Below the pieces are notes generated by a model. The model was not told the DNA's origin. It saw only the letters and a list, made by a program, of their open reading frames with translations, and searched no databases. A program made the translations under genes and the position numbers. From Parasphingorhabdus halotolerans (GTDB taxonomy: Bacteria > Pseudomonadota > Alphaproteobacteria > Sphingomonadales > Sphingomonadaceae), in the NCBI RefSeq assembly GCF_012516475.1, contig NZ_CP051217.1:2976001-3040000 (forward strand): a stretch of DNA of 64,000 nt. Direction: 5' to 3'. Positions 37,348 to 47,986 of the stretch are shown here, one piece after another; within the stretch, counting starts at the first letter, position 1, and each line of letters begins with the position of its first letter.

Positions 37348-38994
37348 CTATTCACTAAACCCACTCACAGTAGCCCCGGCAGCCGTTAAAAACTCCACAT
37401 CGGTTTTCAGATGCAGCAACCGCAGTCCCTTTTGTTGCAATGCCTCCTTCAACGCAGGAGCAAATTCATCGGTGCTCTCCACCGTCGCGCTCCATCCGCC
37501 GTATGCCTTGGCCAAAGCCGCGAAATCGGGGTTTTTTAACTCCGTCGCTGATAGTCGCGCTGGATATTCACGTTCCTGATGCAGGCGGATGGTGCCGAAG
37601 CTGCCATTGTCGATCACCAGCACCAGCAGGTTCGCGTCATATTGCATTGCGGTGGCGAGTTCCTGTCCGTTCATCATGAAATCGCCGTCTCCCGCCAACG
37701 CAACCACACTGCGGTCGGGGAAACGCAACGCGGCGGCAACCGATGCGGGGACGCCGTAACCCATGGCTCCCGATGTCGGGGCGAGCTGGCTGGGGAAGTC
37801 GCCATATTTCCAATAGCGATGCCACCAGCCGGAAAAATTGCCCGCGCCGTTGCAGATAATAGCATCGGCGGGCAGCTGTTCCTGCATCGCCGCAACGCAT
37901 TGGCCCAGATCAAGTTTCGCTGCGGTCGGTTGCGGCGTGGACCATGCGATATAATCCTCATGCGCAGACTTGCCAGCATCGAAACTGAGCAGATCATCTT
38001 CCCAAAGCGCAGCCTGTTCGGCGAACTCATCCATCTCCGCACAGATCGGGAGGTCGATGCGATAGACATGATTGAGCTCATCCGGATCGGGGTGAACATG
38101 CACTAAAATCTGATCAGGGTGGTCTGGCGTGATCAGCGTGTAGCCGTCGGTCGTCGCTTCACCCAGCCTTGCGCCGACCGCCAGCACCAGATCGGCATCT
38201 TTGATCCGCTGGGTTAGCTTGGGGTTGGGGCCGTAGCCCAGATTGCCTGCGTAAACCGAACTCTCATTCGGAAAATTATCCTGCCGCCGGAAAGCCACTG
38301 CTACAGGAAGCCCGATGCGCTCGGCATATTGCGCAAAATAATATTTGGCCTTGGCATCCCATCCCGCGCCGCCGACGATGGCAATCGGGTCTGTCGCATC
38401 GCGCAGCATATCGGTAAGCGTCATCATCGCATTGGCACATAGCGGCTGGGCAGGGGCAATCACCTTGGGCCGGTCGAGTGCCTCGACCTCGTCGCGCAGC
38501 ATGTCCTCGGGGAGTGCGAGTACAACCGGTCCCGGACGCCCGGAACTGGCGGTATCAAAGGCCCGCGCAATATATTCCGGAATCCGCGCGGCATTGTCGA
38601 TCCGCGCCGCCCATTTGGCGAGCGGGGTGAACATGGCAGTGAAATCGACTTCCTGAAAGCCCTCCCGGTCGCGGTCATCGCGGGCGACATCGCCGATAAA
38701 CAGGATCATCGGGGTGCTGTCCTGCATCGCGGTGTGGACGCCAATGCTGGCATTGGTCGCGCCGGGGCCTCGGGTGACAAAGGCAATACCGGGCGCGCCG
38801 GTCATCTTGCCATCGGCCTCGGCCATGAAAGCGGCGCTACCGTCCTGGCGAGTGGCGATGGTCTGGATTGCACCGCAATCATGGAGTGCGTCGAGGACAG
38901 AGAGGAAACTCTCGCCGGGGACGGTGAAGATACGGTTAGTGCCCTGAATGACCAGTTGATCCACAAGGATTTGCGCGCCAGTGCGTTTTTTCAT
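37348..38994 (-). CDS. Thiamine diphosphate-dependent enzyme (acetolactate synthase/decarboxylase-like)
   Basis: Protein of 548 residues with the three ThDP-family domains: N-terminal Pyr domain (PGESFLSVLDAL, TRGPGATNASIGVH), central domain (about 195-330) and C-terminal PP domain with the cofactor motif GDGDFMMNGQELAT...VIDN. The usual catalytic Glu of the Pyr domain (RxEGGA) is replaced by Asp51 in TRQDGSAAF. It belongs to the 'TPP-binding protein' branch near acetolactate synthase, without a small subunit nearby; reaction unknown. An aldehyde dehydrogenase lies upstream on the same strand, so a keto-acid to aldehyde to acid route is possible. Confidence 0.85.
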   Translation of the reverse strand: MKKRTGAQILVDQLVIQGTNRIFTVPGESFLSVLDALHDCGAIQTIATRQDGSAAFMAEADGKMTGAPGIAFVTRGPGATNASIGVHTAMQDSTPMILFIGDVARDDRDREGFQEVDFTAMFTPLAKWAARIDNAARIPEYIARAFDTASSGRPGPVVLALPEDMLRDEVEALDRPKVIAPAQPLCANAMMTLTDMLRDATDPIAIVGGAGWDAKAKYYFAQYAERIGLPVAVAFRRQDNFPNESSVYAGNLGYGPNPKLTQRIKDADLVLAVGARLGEATTDGYTLITPDHPDQILVHVHPDPDELNHVYRIDLPICAEMDEFAEQAALWEDDLLSFDAGKSAHEDYIAWSTPQPTAAKLDLGQCVAAMQEQLPADAIICNGAGNFSGWWHRYWKYGDFPSQLAPTSGAMGYGVPASVAAALRFPDRSVVALAGDGDFMMNGQELATAMQYDANLLVLVIDNGSFGTIRLHQEREYPARLSATELKNPDFAALAKAYGGWSATVESTDEFAPALKEALQQKGLRLLHLKTDVEFLTAAGATVSGFSE

Positions 38995-39014
38995 TTCAAT
39001 TTCATCCTCTCAAG

Positions 39015-39177
39015 CCTTCTCCCTTGAGGGAGAAGGATACAAAGCCTTACCAGCTTTGCTGGTTAGGCGGAGTTGGATGAGGGTGCTATGCTTTATCGAG
39101 ATTGTACACCCTCACCCAGCTCCAGCTAAATTCGTTCCTCATTAAGCTTGCACAACCCTCTCCCTCAAGGGAGAGGG
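39015..39177. repeat. Intergenic palindromic element (~160 bp)
   Basis: The ends are two self-complementary hairpins, CCTTCTCCC/GGGAGAAGG (39015-39036) and CCCTCTCCC/GGGAGAGGG (39156-39177). Inside, GGATGAGGGTG and CACCCTCACCC form a further inverted pair. The whole is an imperfect palindrome of MITE/REP-like type; no ORF inside. Confidence 0.72.
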
Positions 39178-39183
39178 ATTTAG

Positions 39184-40619
39184 TTAAGCCTGATGAATAG
39201 CTTTTGTCACCATGTAGGCTTTCAGCCCATCGGGCCATCCTCGGACCCGTGCCCGCTTTCCTTCATCCCACCAAAAGGCGCGTCGCCGGGACTGACGGTC
39301 AGATTGTTGATCGCCACCATCCCCGCTTCAATAGCATCGCCTACAATATTCGCCGTATGCAGGTTTGACGTGAATGCGTAAGCAGCGAGGCCGAGCGGCA
39401 AGCGGTTGGCCTGTTCAATAGCTTCGTCCAGCCTATCAAAGGGCCGCATCACCGCAACCGGGCCAAAGGGTTCGTCATTCATGATTTTTGCATCGAGCGG
39501 GACATGCGACAGCACGGTGGGATCGAAGAAAAATCCATCCTTGTCCTGACGATTCCCGCCCAGTTTCACTTCCGCTCCTTTGGATTTTGCATCGTCAATC
39601 ATATCACCGACCGAACTGGGACGCCTTGGATTGGCGAGCGGTCCCATTTCTATCCCGTCGGCAAAACCATCGCCCACCGCAACCTTTGCGGCACGCTCGG
39701 TAAAGCCTTCCACGAACTTGTCGTATATCCCGGACTGCACGTAAAAGCGCGTGGGGGACACGCAAACCTGACCGGCATTGCGGTATTTTTGCATTGCGGT
39801 AAGGTTGAGCGTCTTTTCCAGATCACAATCATCGAACACCAGAACGGGTGCATGTCCACCGAGTTCCATCGTCGTGCGCTTCATACCTTCAGCGGCTAGT
39901 TTCATCAGATGTTTGCCGACGGGAACCGAACCGGTGAAGCTGACTTTGCGGATAATTTTCGAAGCGATGAGATGGCTTGATACTTCTGCCGGATCGCCAA
40001 ATACGATTTGGGCAACGCCGCTGGGTAATCCCGCATCAAGCAAACAACGAATCATTTCAATCGCACTGGCCGGGGTTTCTTCCGCCGGTTTCAGGATGAT
40101 CGAGCAACCAGCTGCAATGGCCGGAGCGAGTTTGCGGATCGGTGTAAAGACCGGAAAGTTCCACGGGCTGAAGGCCGCAACCGGGCCGACAGGCTGGTAT
40201 TTCACAAAGCTGTTCTGGCCCGTTGGACGCACCAGGACCCGCCCGTAACAGCGCTTGGCTTCCTCCGCCATTATATCGAAATGGGCTGCCGATGCTGTGA
40301 CTTCACCTGTCGCCTGCCCCACCGGCTTGCCCTGTTCGGCAGTCATCAACTTGCCCATTTCCGGTGCGCGCTCGCGCATCAAATCAGCCGCTTTGTGCAA
40401 TATCGCTGCGCGCACGCCCACCGCTGTATCGCGCCATAAAGGAAATGCCCGGTTTGCAGCATCCAGCGCGCGATCCAGATCGGCTTTGTTCGCCTTTGGC
40501 AGATCGGAAATCGTTTCACCGGTCGCGGGATTGACGACATGATGGACTTCGCGATCTTCTATATCGATCCATTCGCCGTCAATATGAAGCTGCAATGATT
40601 TTGGGTAGCTGTTCGACAT
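39184..40619 (-). CDS. NAD(P)-dependent aldehyde dehydrogenase (succinate-semialdehyde-type); C-terminus frameshifted as read
   Basis: Start at ATG 40619 has SD CAGGAG. ALDH motifs: FSPWNFPVF, ELGGHAPVLVFDD, catalytic Cys in NAGQVCVSPTRF, and DEPFGPVAVM, placing it with succinate-semialdehyde dehydrogenases. As read it stops at 39222 after GSEDGPMG. One extra G in the 3-base run (39226-39228, CCC on the plus strand) continues it as GLKAYMVTKAIHQA to a stop at 39184, giving 478 residues, the normal family length and ending. It oxidises an aldehyde to the acid with NAD(P)+. Confidence 0.85.
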
Positions 40620-40704
40620 GATATCTCCTGAAACTATCTCTCTTCGCACTAGACTTGTCGTTTCTTTCCCGCAATGACTGTGACAAGATTCGAGAGGATG
40701 ATTT

Positions 40705-41625
40705 ATGGAAATAGTTGCAGAGGGACTGCGTTTCCCCGAAGGACCGATAGCAATGCCGGACGGCAGCGTGATTTTGGTGGAAATTGCTGCTCAGCAGCTC
40801 ACTCGCGTGATGCCGGATGGCACGAAAAAGGTGATCGCCAAAACCGGTGGCGGTCCCAATGGCGCGGCGATGGGGCCGGATGGTAAGATTTACGTCTGCA
40901 ACAATGGCGGTTTTGAATATAAAGACCGCAACGGATATCTGACGCCCAATGGTATCGCCAAAGATTATACCGGGGGCAGCATCCAGCGGGTCGATCCGGA
41001 TACCGGCGCGGTCGAAACGCTCTATAATGACGGTGATTTTGGATGCGTCTTGCGCGGCCCCAATGATCTGCAATTCGATGCGCATGGCGGCTTCTGGTTC
41101 ACCGACCATGGCAAGACAGACTATGAAAAACGCTGTCATGATATTGTTGGTGTTTTCTATGCCAAAGCGGATGGCAGCCATCTCGAAGAGGTGATTTTCC
41201 CATCCGAAAATCCCAACGGCATCGGCATTTCTCCTGATGGAAAAAGCCTTTATGTTGCGGAAACTTATACCTGTCGCCTGACGAAGTTTAACATCAGCGC
41301 GCCGGGAAAAGTGGGCTCGGACGAAAGCGCGGGCGGACCGGGCATCCCGCTTTATCGTCCAGCCGGATATAAATTCTTCGACAGTCTCGCGATGGAGGAG
41401 TGCGGCAATATCTGCGTTGCGACCATCGGGGAATCGGGGATCAGCGTGGTTTCGCCCGAGGGTGAGCTGGTGGAGTTTGTGCCAACGCCGGATATCTATA
41501 CAACCAACATCTGCTTTGGTGGCGAAGATATGATGGATGCCTGGATTTGTCTTTCGTCCGTCGGAAAGCTGGCGAAAACACGCTGGAAGCGCCCGGGATT
41601 GAAACTGGAGTATCTGAATAAGTGA
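40705..41625 (+). CDS. SMP-30/gluconolactonase/LRE family protein
   Basis: Protein of 306 residues, a six-bladed propeller: LRFPEGPIAMPDGSV with the metal Glu, NGAAMGPDGKIYVCNN, GPNDLQFDAHGGFWFTD with the catalytic metal Asn/Asp, and NPNGIGISPDGKSLYVAET. Family members hydrolyse lactones such as gluconolactone. Its stop overlaps the next gene's GTG start (GTGA), so it is coupled to the HAD phosphatase. It diverges from the aldehyde dehydrogenase gene. Confidence 0.9.
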   Translation: MEIVAEGLRFPEGPIAMPDGSVILVEIAAQQLTRVMPDGTKKVIAKTGGGPNGAAMGPDGKIYVCNNGGFEYKDRNGYLTPNGIAKDYTGGSIQRVDPDTGAVETLYNDGDFGCVLRGPNDLQFDAHGGFWFTDHGKTDYEKRCHDIVGVFYAKADGSHLEEVIFPSENPNGIGISPDGKSLYVAETYTCRLTKFNISAPGKVGSDESAGGPGIPLYRPAGYKFFDSLAMEECGNICVATIGESGISVVSPEGELVEFVPTPDIYTTNICFGGEDMMDAWICLSSVGKLAKTRWKRPGLKLEYLNK

Positions 41626-42269
41626 AATTCACCACAGTAATTTTCGATTTTGGCGGCGTAATCACTTCCTCCCCCTTTGAAGCCTTTAACAGGCTCGAGG
41701 CCGAAAAAGGAATTCCGCATGACAGTGTACGGCGGATCAATAGCGCCAATCCGGATGACAATGCCTGGGCAAAGTTTGAACGGGCAGAGATTGATGGCGC
41801 TGGCTTTGATGAAGCCTTTGCTGCGGAAGCGCGCGCTATTGGCATAGAATTGCGCGGGGCGGATGTGCTGGCGGTGCTGGCCGGTGATGTGCGGCCCAAT
41901 ATGGTGGCGACGCTCGACCGACTCAAAGCAGACGGCTTCACCATATCCTGTATCACCAACAACGTGCCTGCCGGGAAAGGCGCTGGCATGGCGATGGATG
42001 ACGAGAAAGCGGCGGCGGTGAAGGACATCATGCAGCGCTTTGACCATATTATTGAAAGCTCTAAAGCCGGTGTCCGAAAGCCGGATCCGCGCATCTACCA
42101 GATGATGTGCGATGCGTTGAACAAAAACCCGGAAGAGTGCATTTATCTTGATGATCTGGGCATCAATTGCAAACCTGCGGCTAAGCTTGGTATGGCCGCG
42201 ATTAAGGTCAGCAATGAGGAGCAGGCGCTTGGCGAGCTGGGCACCTTGCTGGAAATAACCCTGCCTTGA
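41622..42269 (+). CDS. HAD-IA family hydrolase
   Basis: Protein of 215 residues from a GTG overlapping the upstream stop. It has HAD motif I DFGGV (second Asp replaced by Gly), motif II region ISCITNN, Lys in SSKAGVRKPDPRIY and motif IV LDDLGINC. This resembles the HAD domain of ACAD10 and epoxide-hydrolase-like phosphatases. The nucleophile Asp is present; loss of the general-acid Asp is typical of this subgroup. Substrate unknown. Confidence 0.88.
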   Translation: MKFTTVIFDFGGVITSSPFEAFNRLEAEKGIPHDSVRRINSANPDDNAWAKFERAEIDGAGFDEAFAAEARAIGIELRGADVLAVLAGDVRPNMVATLDRLKADGFTISCITNNVPAGKGAGMAMDDEKAAAVKDIMQRFDHIIESSKAGVRKPDPRIYQMMCDALNKNPEECIYLDDLGINCKPAAKLGMAAIKVSNEEQALGELGTLLEITLP

Positions 42270-42421
42270 TCCACAATACCCTGATTTGTGGCTTGTCGGG
42301 GCATCAACCCACAATTCACCCATATTGCTTTCCTAACGTTCAGGCCTAATGTTCACGAAGGAGTCGCCGGTTTGTAACCTAAGCGTTATAAACGGGCGAC
42401 AATGGAGGATGACGGGGATTC

Positions 42422-43057
42422 GTGCGTAGTATTATTTCAGATCGTTTTGCTGCCAATAGCCAGTCCCTGCGCCGCATTGGCTGGGCGCGTATCGCATCTG
42501 GAATAATTGTCATCTTGCTTGTCATCCAGCTGATTCGGCTGGTCTGGGCGGTGCTGGTGCCGCTCGGACCGGTTGGCGATTGGCAAGCCAATGAGGTGCA
42601 GGTTCTTTCGCCGCAATCCCGGCTGGCATTGTTCACCAGTTTTGATCCGTTTTTTCGCAGCGCTCCCGCGCAGAGCGGTAATGTTGTCACCTCACTGCAA
42701 CTCACATTGTTTGGCATCCGGATGAATGAAGGGTCCGGGCTTGGCTCGGCAATATTGGCTGGTCCCGATGGTGTTCAGGAAAGCTATGCGGTCGGTGATG
42801 AAATTGTTGCGGGTGCGAAATTGCACAATGTCCAGTTTGACCATGTCGTGATAGATCGCGGCGGGGCGCTGGAGAGCCTGTATATGGATCAATCAGTCCC
42901 GGCTGAAACGGTTAATCCGCAATTGCATGAAGTTACACCGCCCGCCGTCGAACCCGCTCCGCCACCATCCGCCAATAATCCAACGAATCAACCAGCAGGC
43001 GACCGCGCATCAGATGCCAATTCCAATAGAAATCGGGAAGACGAAGACGCACAATGA
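42422..43057 (+). CDS. gspC: Type II secretion system protein C
   Basis: Protein of 211 residues from a GTG start. One TM (about 22-45) and a periplasmic homology region (about 75-160; LTLFGIRMNEGSGLGSAIL, YAVGDEI) that contacts the secretin. The C-terminal 40 residues are Pro/Asn-rich and no PDZ domain is present. It links the inner-membrane platform with the GspD pore. It overlaps gspD by ATGA (43054-43057). Confidence 0.88.
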   Translation: MRSIISDRFAANSQSLRRIGWARIASGIIVILLVIQLIRLVWAVLVPLGPVGDWQANEVQVLSPQSRLALFTSFDPFFRSAPAQSGNVVTSLQLTLFGIRMNEGSGLGSAILAGPDGVQESYAVGDEIVAGAKLHNVQFDHVVIDRGGALESLYMDQSVPAETVNPQLHEVTPPAVEPAPPPSANNPTNQPAGDRASDANSNRNREDEDAQ

Positions 43058-45197
43058 GAAATTTTATCGTCCTATTGGCGGCATTGTTCATGCTCGCCCC
43101 CCCGCCCAGGCACAACACACATTAAACGTGAGAGACGCGGATGTTCGCGCCTTTGTGCAAGATGCGGCACGAGTGACAGGACGCACATTTATTTTGGATA
43201 GCCGGGTGCAAGGCAAAGTGTCTGTGGTCACGGATCGCCCATTGAGCCGTTCGGAATATTTTGAAGTTTTCCTTTCGACCTTGCGCGCAAATGGTCTGGT
43301 TGCGGTGCCAACACGCGGTGGATATCGCATTCAACCGGCAGATGGTGCAGCAACCCAGCCCTCGCAAATTGGCTTGCGCGGCGCGGCGGCGAACCAGTTT
43401 GTTACAGAGGTGGTGCGATTGAAATCAATTGTTGCAAGCGAAGCACTCGAAACGCTGAGACCGCTCGTTTCAAAGCAGGGCTCAATCACCGCGAACAGAA
43501 ACGCAAACTCACTGGTCGTCGTCGACTATGCCGACAATATCCGGCGTATCCGCCAATTGGTGAACGAGATTGATCGCGATAGCGCGGCAAGTACCATCAT
43601 AAATCTGAAAAATGCCGGCGCGCGGGAAATCGCGACTTCGCTCCAATCCCTTGCGACACAAGGCGGCGGCGAAGGCATAAGAGCGCCGGTAACGGTCGTG
43701 CCAATAGACAGCAGCAACTCGATTGCGTTGCGCGGTGATCCCGGAGCCGTGGCAAAATTTGCGCAAATGGCGCGAGAGCTGGATAGCCGCGCGGAACTGG
43801 GAACGGAAATTCGGGTGCACCGGCTGGATTACGCCAGCGCCGAAGCCTTACTGCCCGTGATCGAACAACTTCTTGGGAAAAGCGGCGGCAATGGGGCATC
43901 GGCGGCAGGTGCTGCCGTTAGCCCGGCTGCGGGAGAAAGCGGCGCTGCAACGACACCTGCTGCTGTCTCTTCATCAGATGGTGGTACCGGCATATCCCGT
44001 CGCGGACCAGCGATAGTAACTCGCCTTGAAGGCACTAATGCGCTGATCGTGGCGGCCAATCCCGAAGTGCAGCGCATGGTCGGAGAACTCATCCGCCAAC
44101 TGGACACCCGTCAGGAACAGGTGGTGGTCGAAGCGATTATTGTGGAAATATCGCAAAGTCTGGCCAAGGAACTGGGGATCCAATGGCTGATTGGAGGCAA
44201 AGACGCACCATTTGCTGTAACAAATTTCTCCAACGCTTCACCTAATATTGTTGACGTTGCAGGCGGTGTGCTGGCCGACCAGTTTGATACTTCGACCACA
44301 ACGACCACGACCACGGCAACTACGACAACAACCAACAGCGCGGTCGGCGATGCGCTTCGGCAGAATGCAGCGGATGCAGTGCTGGCCGCGCGCGGCGGAT
44401 TTGCCGGTTTTGCCACCACTCTTGGTAGCGGCGGCGTGCTCGGTGCAATCATCAACGCGGTGCAGTCCGATACCGATAGCAATGTGCTCTCGACGCCTTC
44501 ACTCACGGTGAACAATAATCTCAAGGGCAGCATTTTATTCGGTCAGGAAATCCCGGTCTCGACAGGCGAAGCGCTATCGAATAATTTTGACAATGCCTTC
44601 CGCACGATCCAGCGGCAAAATGTTGGCATTGAACTGGAAGTAACGCCGCAGATCAATGCTGGCAATGAAGTGCGTATGGAGCTTCGGCAACAGGTGAGTT
44701 CAATCGTCGGCCCAGTCTCCAATGATTTTAATGAACTGATAATCAACAAACGCGAGATCAACACGACCGTAACGGTCGGCGACGGGCAGATTATTGCGCT
44801 GGGCGGTTTGCTGGACGACAATGAACGTCGTACAATCCAGAAAATACCGCTGCTCGGCGATATTCCTTTCATTGGCGAGCTGTTTAAATCGCGCGGAAGA
44901 TCGCGGGTGAAGACCAATTTGATGGTGTTCATCCGGCCGACCATTTTGCGTGGCCCAGGTGATGCCCGCGCGTTTTCCGGACGGCGTTATGATTATATCC
45001 GCGGCCGCCAACTGCTACAGAGTCCGGACGAAGAGCCGAGTATAGATGCATTGGTGCGCGATTATCTGGGCACGATTCCGCCAAGCTCCGCGTCGCGTCC
45101 GGGCGATGAGATTATCTATGCTCCGGGAACTGCGCCGACTGCTCCATCGGTTATTGAGCAATCAGAACTCCCACCAAGTGAAGCCGGGAACAACTAG
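43054..45197 (+). CDS. gspD: Type II secretion secretin GspD; signal peptide frameshifted as read
   Basis: The natural start is the ATG at 43054 overlapping the gspC stop, giving MRNFIVLLAALFMLAP, a signal peptide. As read, this frame ends at 43117. The mature frame (HTLNVRDADVRAFVQDAARV...) is reached only if the seven-C run at 43097-43103 had eight C. The result is 714 residues: N0-N3 domains (about 22-340), a Thr-rich loop, and the secretin core with VSTGEAL...NVGIELEVTPQI and LGDIPFIGELFKS. It forms the outer-membrane pore. The long out-of-signal frame upstream (to 42927) overlaps gspC and is not coding. Confidence 0.88.
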
Positions 45198-45213
45198 AAA
45201 CAAGAGGCACAAT

Positions 45214-46760
45214 GTGAAGATCGCGAAAGGATCAGATCAAGTCGAACGCGTTGAAGCAGATGTTTCAGCGCCCGTCTCTGTGCCAACTAATATTCCTTAT
45301 GCTTTTGCCCGCGATCACGGTGTTTTGCTCCAGTCCGTTGGCGATGAGAGTTGCAATATAGCCTTGCGCGCTGGTTCCGATCCTGCAGCGCTTCTTGAAC
45401 TCCGTCGACATTTTGCGATGCCTCTTGCGGTAGAACAAGTCGAAGCGCCGGCGTTCGAAAAACTACTCTCCGAACATTACGCGATGGACGGCAGTGCCGC
45501 TGCAATGGCTGATAGTTTCGGTGATGAAGCGCTGGATGATATTGCCGGGGACATCCCGAGCGCGGAGGATTTGCTCGATAGCGCTGACGATGCCCCGACG
45601 ATCCGGTTGATCAATGGTATTATCGCCGAAGCGGCGCGGCAGGGTGCTTCCGACATTCACATAGAACCCTATGAGACCGGCCTCGTCGTGCGGATGAGGG
45701 TTGACGGGATGTTGCAGGAAAAGCTGCGGATGCCGCCACATGTCGCTGGTGTTATCGTGAACCGGATTAAGGTGATGGCGCGGCTTGATATTGCCGAGCG
45801 ACGTATCCCCAGGATGGCCGGATCAGCCTGACATTGGGCGGCAAGCTTCTGGATGTGCGAGTTTCCACGCTACCGAACCGTGCAAATGAGCGCGTGGTGA
45901 TGCGTATATTGGACAAGGAAAGTGCAGGTATTTCGCTGGAAATGCTCGGCCTCGCGCCCGGCACCCATGCCATATTGCAGGAAGCACTGCGCGAACCCAA
46001 CGGCATTATTCTGGTAACAGGGCCGACCGGGTCGGGCAAAACCACCACGCTTTATGCAGGTATGAAGCAGCTCAACGATGGCAGCCGCAATATTCTCACC
46101 GTCGAGGATCCGGTTGAATATGCGGTTGAAGGCATCGGCCAGACACAAGTGAATTCCAAAGTCGGGCTGAGTTTTGCTGCCGGTTTGCGCGCCATATTGC
46201 GACAAGATCCCGACGTGGTGATGGTGGGTGAAATCCGCGACAGGGAAACCGCTGATATTGCTGTGCAGGCTGCGCTTACGGGCCATCTGGTGCTTTCGAC
46301 GGTGCACACAAATGATGCGGTCGGAGCGATAACCCGATTGCGGGATATGAAGATTGAGCCGTTTCTGTTGGCCTCCACTGTACGCGCCGTCATTGCGCAG
46401 CGCTTGGTTCGCAAGCTTTGCGAGCATTGCAGAAAGCCATCAGAGGCGGATGCTACCCTCGCTTCCATTTTGGGATTTGAACGCGGTACCGTGGTTTATG
46501 AAGCGGCGGGCTGCGAACATTGCAAGCAGACAGGCTATCAAGGCCGTATTGGCGTTTTCGAGGCCATCCGAATTGATGAGACCTTACGCAGGCTGATCAA
46601 CGAGGATGGCGATGAAGCGAGCATTTCGGCTCATGCTTTCCGGAAAAGCAAAACGCTTGCTGTCGCCGCTCGCGATATGGTTCGACAGGGACTGACCACA
46701 CCGCAGGAAGCCATTAGATTATCGGGCAAAAATGATATGGAGGAACCGGTCATTGCCTGA
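45214..46760 (+). pseudogene. gspE: Type II secretion ATPase GspE, split by a one-base deletion
   Basis: From GTG 45214 the frame gives the N1E region and the start of the core (DIHIEPYETGLVVRMRVDG...DIAERRIP), then stops at 45831. The remainder, with Walker [13 protein letters not shown], Walker B and the CEHC/CEHC zinc pair, is in the next frame. Adding one C to the four-C run at 45807-45810 restores [15 protein letters not shown] and a 515-residue protein of normal length. It powers pseudopilus assembly. I regard the break as a probable assembly error; if real, the locus is inactive. Confidence 0.9.
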
Positions 46761-47967
46761 TTTTTCCTACACCGCGATTGACCCGAAAGGACGGGAGAAA
46801 ACCGGACGGCTGGTGGCAAGCAGCAATGAGGCTGCGCGGGCAAAACTGGCTGAGCGCAATTTCTACGTGGTGAAGGTCGATACCGCCCAGATTTCAAATG
46901 CCAAGCCGGAAACAGGCCTGTTCGGTCGTCGCAAGCTTGGGGCAAAAGAACTGACTCTTTTCACCCGGCAATTGTCGTCACTGGTGCGGGTCACGCCGCT
47001 GGAAGAGGCGTTGCGCACTATCGGCACGCAGAACGAAAAGGCCTATGTCCGCGAGCGCATTGCCTCGGTTCACGGCGGTGTTGTGGAGGGGCAGCGCCTG
47101 GCTGAAGCGATGCGCCGGGAACCAAGCAGCTTTCCTCCGCTCTACCGGGCGATGATCTCCGCCGGCGAAAGCTCGGGCACATTGCCGGATATTACCGCGC
47201 GATTGGCAGGTCTGCTGGAACGTCAGGCGGAAATGCGTGGCAAACTGATCAGCGCCTTGGCTTATCCCATTGTGTTGGCACTGGTTTCAATCGTGGTCGT
47301 GGCATTGCTGATGATCGCCGTGGTCCCCAAAATCGTCGAGCAGTTTGACGATGTGAACCAGCAATTGCCGCCGATCACCCGCGCGGTCATCTGGATATCC
47401 GATTTTCTGTCTAGCTGGTGGTGGCTGATTTTGGCGGTAATGTTTGTCGCCGCATTGGCAAGCTGGCAGGCGCTCAAAAACCCTGATATCAAATATCGCT
47501 ATGATGGCTTTGTTTTAAGGCTCCCTTTTTTCGGACGCCTCGTAAGAGACCTTCACGCAGCGCGCCTGTCGCGGACACTCTCGACCATGGTTGCCAGCCG
47601 CTTGCCGATTATGGAAGGCCTCAGGCTCACGACCGAAACGATAAACAACAGCGTATTGCGCAAGGCATCGCAAGATATGGTGGAAGCCATTCGCGGTGGC
47701 GGGAGCCTCTCCAGATCACTGAAAGATACAGGCGTTTTTCCGCCGATGCTGATTTATTTGACCGCCAGCGGCGAGGCGTCGGGTAATCTTGACGAAATGC
47801 TCGCTCATGCGGCAGATTATCTCGAACGGGAGTTTGATAATTTCAGCTCAACAACATTGTCACTTCTGGAACCGTTGATTATTGTAGCATTGGGCGGTGT
47901 GGTAGCTCTGGTCATATTGGCCATTTTACTTCCGATTTTGCAACTCCAGAACCTTGCTGGCCTATAG
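46753..47967 (+). CDS. gspF: Type II secretion inner-membrane protein GspF
   Basis: The start is placed at TTG 46753 (SD GGAGG nine bases before; first residues then [12 protein letters not shown]). An ATG at 46732 is also in frame. About 404 residues with three TM helices and two cytoplasmic GspF domains: [19 protein letters not shown] and [19 protein letters not shown], with [16 protein letters not shown] as TM1. It organises the platform and transmits ATPase motion. It overlaps gspE. Confidence 0.92.
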   Translation: MPDFSYTAIDPKGREKTGRLVASSNEAARAKLAERNFYVVKVDTAQISNAKPETGLFGRRKLGAKELTLFTRQLSSLVRVTPLEEALRTIGTQNEKAYVRERIASVHGGVVEGQRLAEAMRREPSSFPPLYRAMISAGESSGTLPDITARLAGLLERQAEMRGKLISALAYPIVLALVSIVVVALLMIAVVPKIVEQFDDVNQQLPPITRAVIWISDFLSSWWWLILAVMFVAALASWQALKNPDIKYRYDGFVLRLPFFGRLVRDLHAARLSRTLSTMVASRLPIMEGLRLTTETINNSVLRKASQDMVEAIRGGGSLSRSLKDTGVFPPMLIYLTASGEASGNLDEMLAHAADYLEREFDNFSSTTLSLLEPLIIVALGGVVALVILAILLPILQLQNLAGL

Positions 47968-47986
47968 GAACATCATTAGGAATATC

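Noticed and set aside
42927..43053. N-terminal extension of the gspD frame overlapping gspC
   Set aside because: Pro/His-rich sequence without a signal peptide; the coupled ATG at 43054 with one added C gives a proper secretin start.
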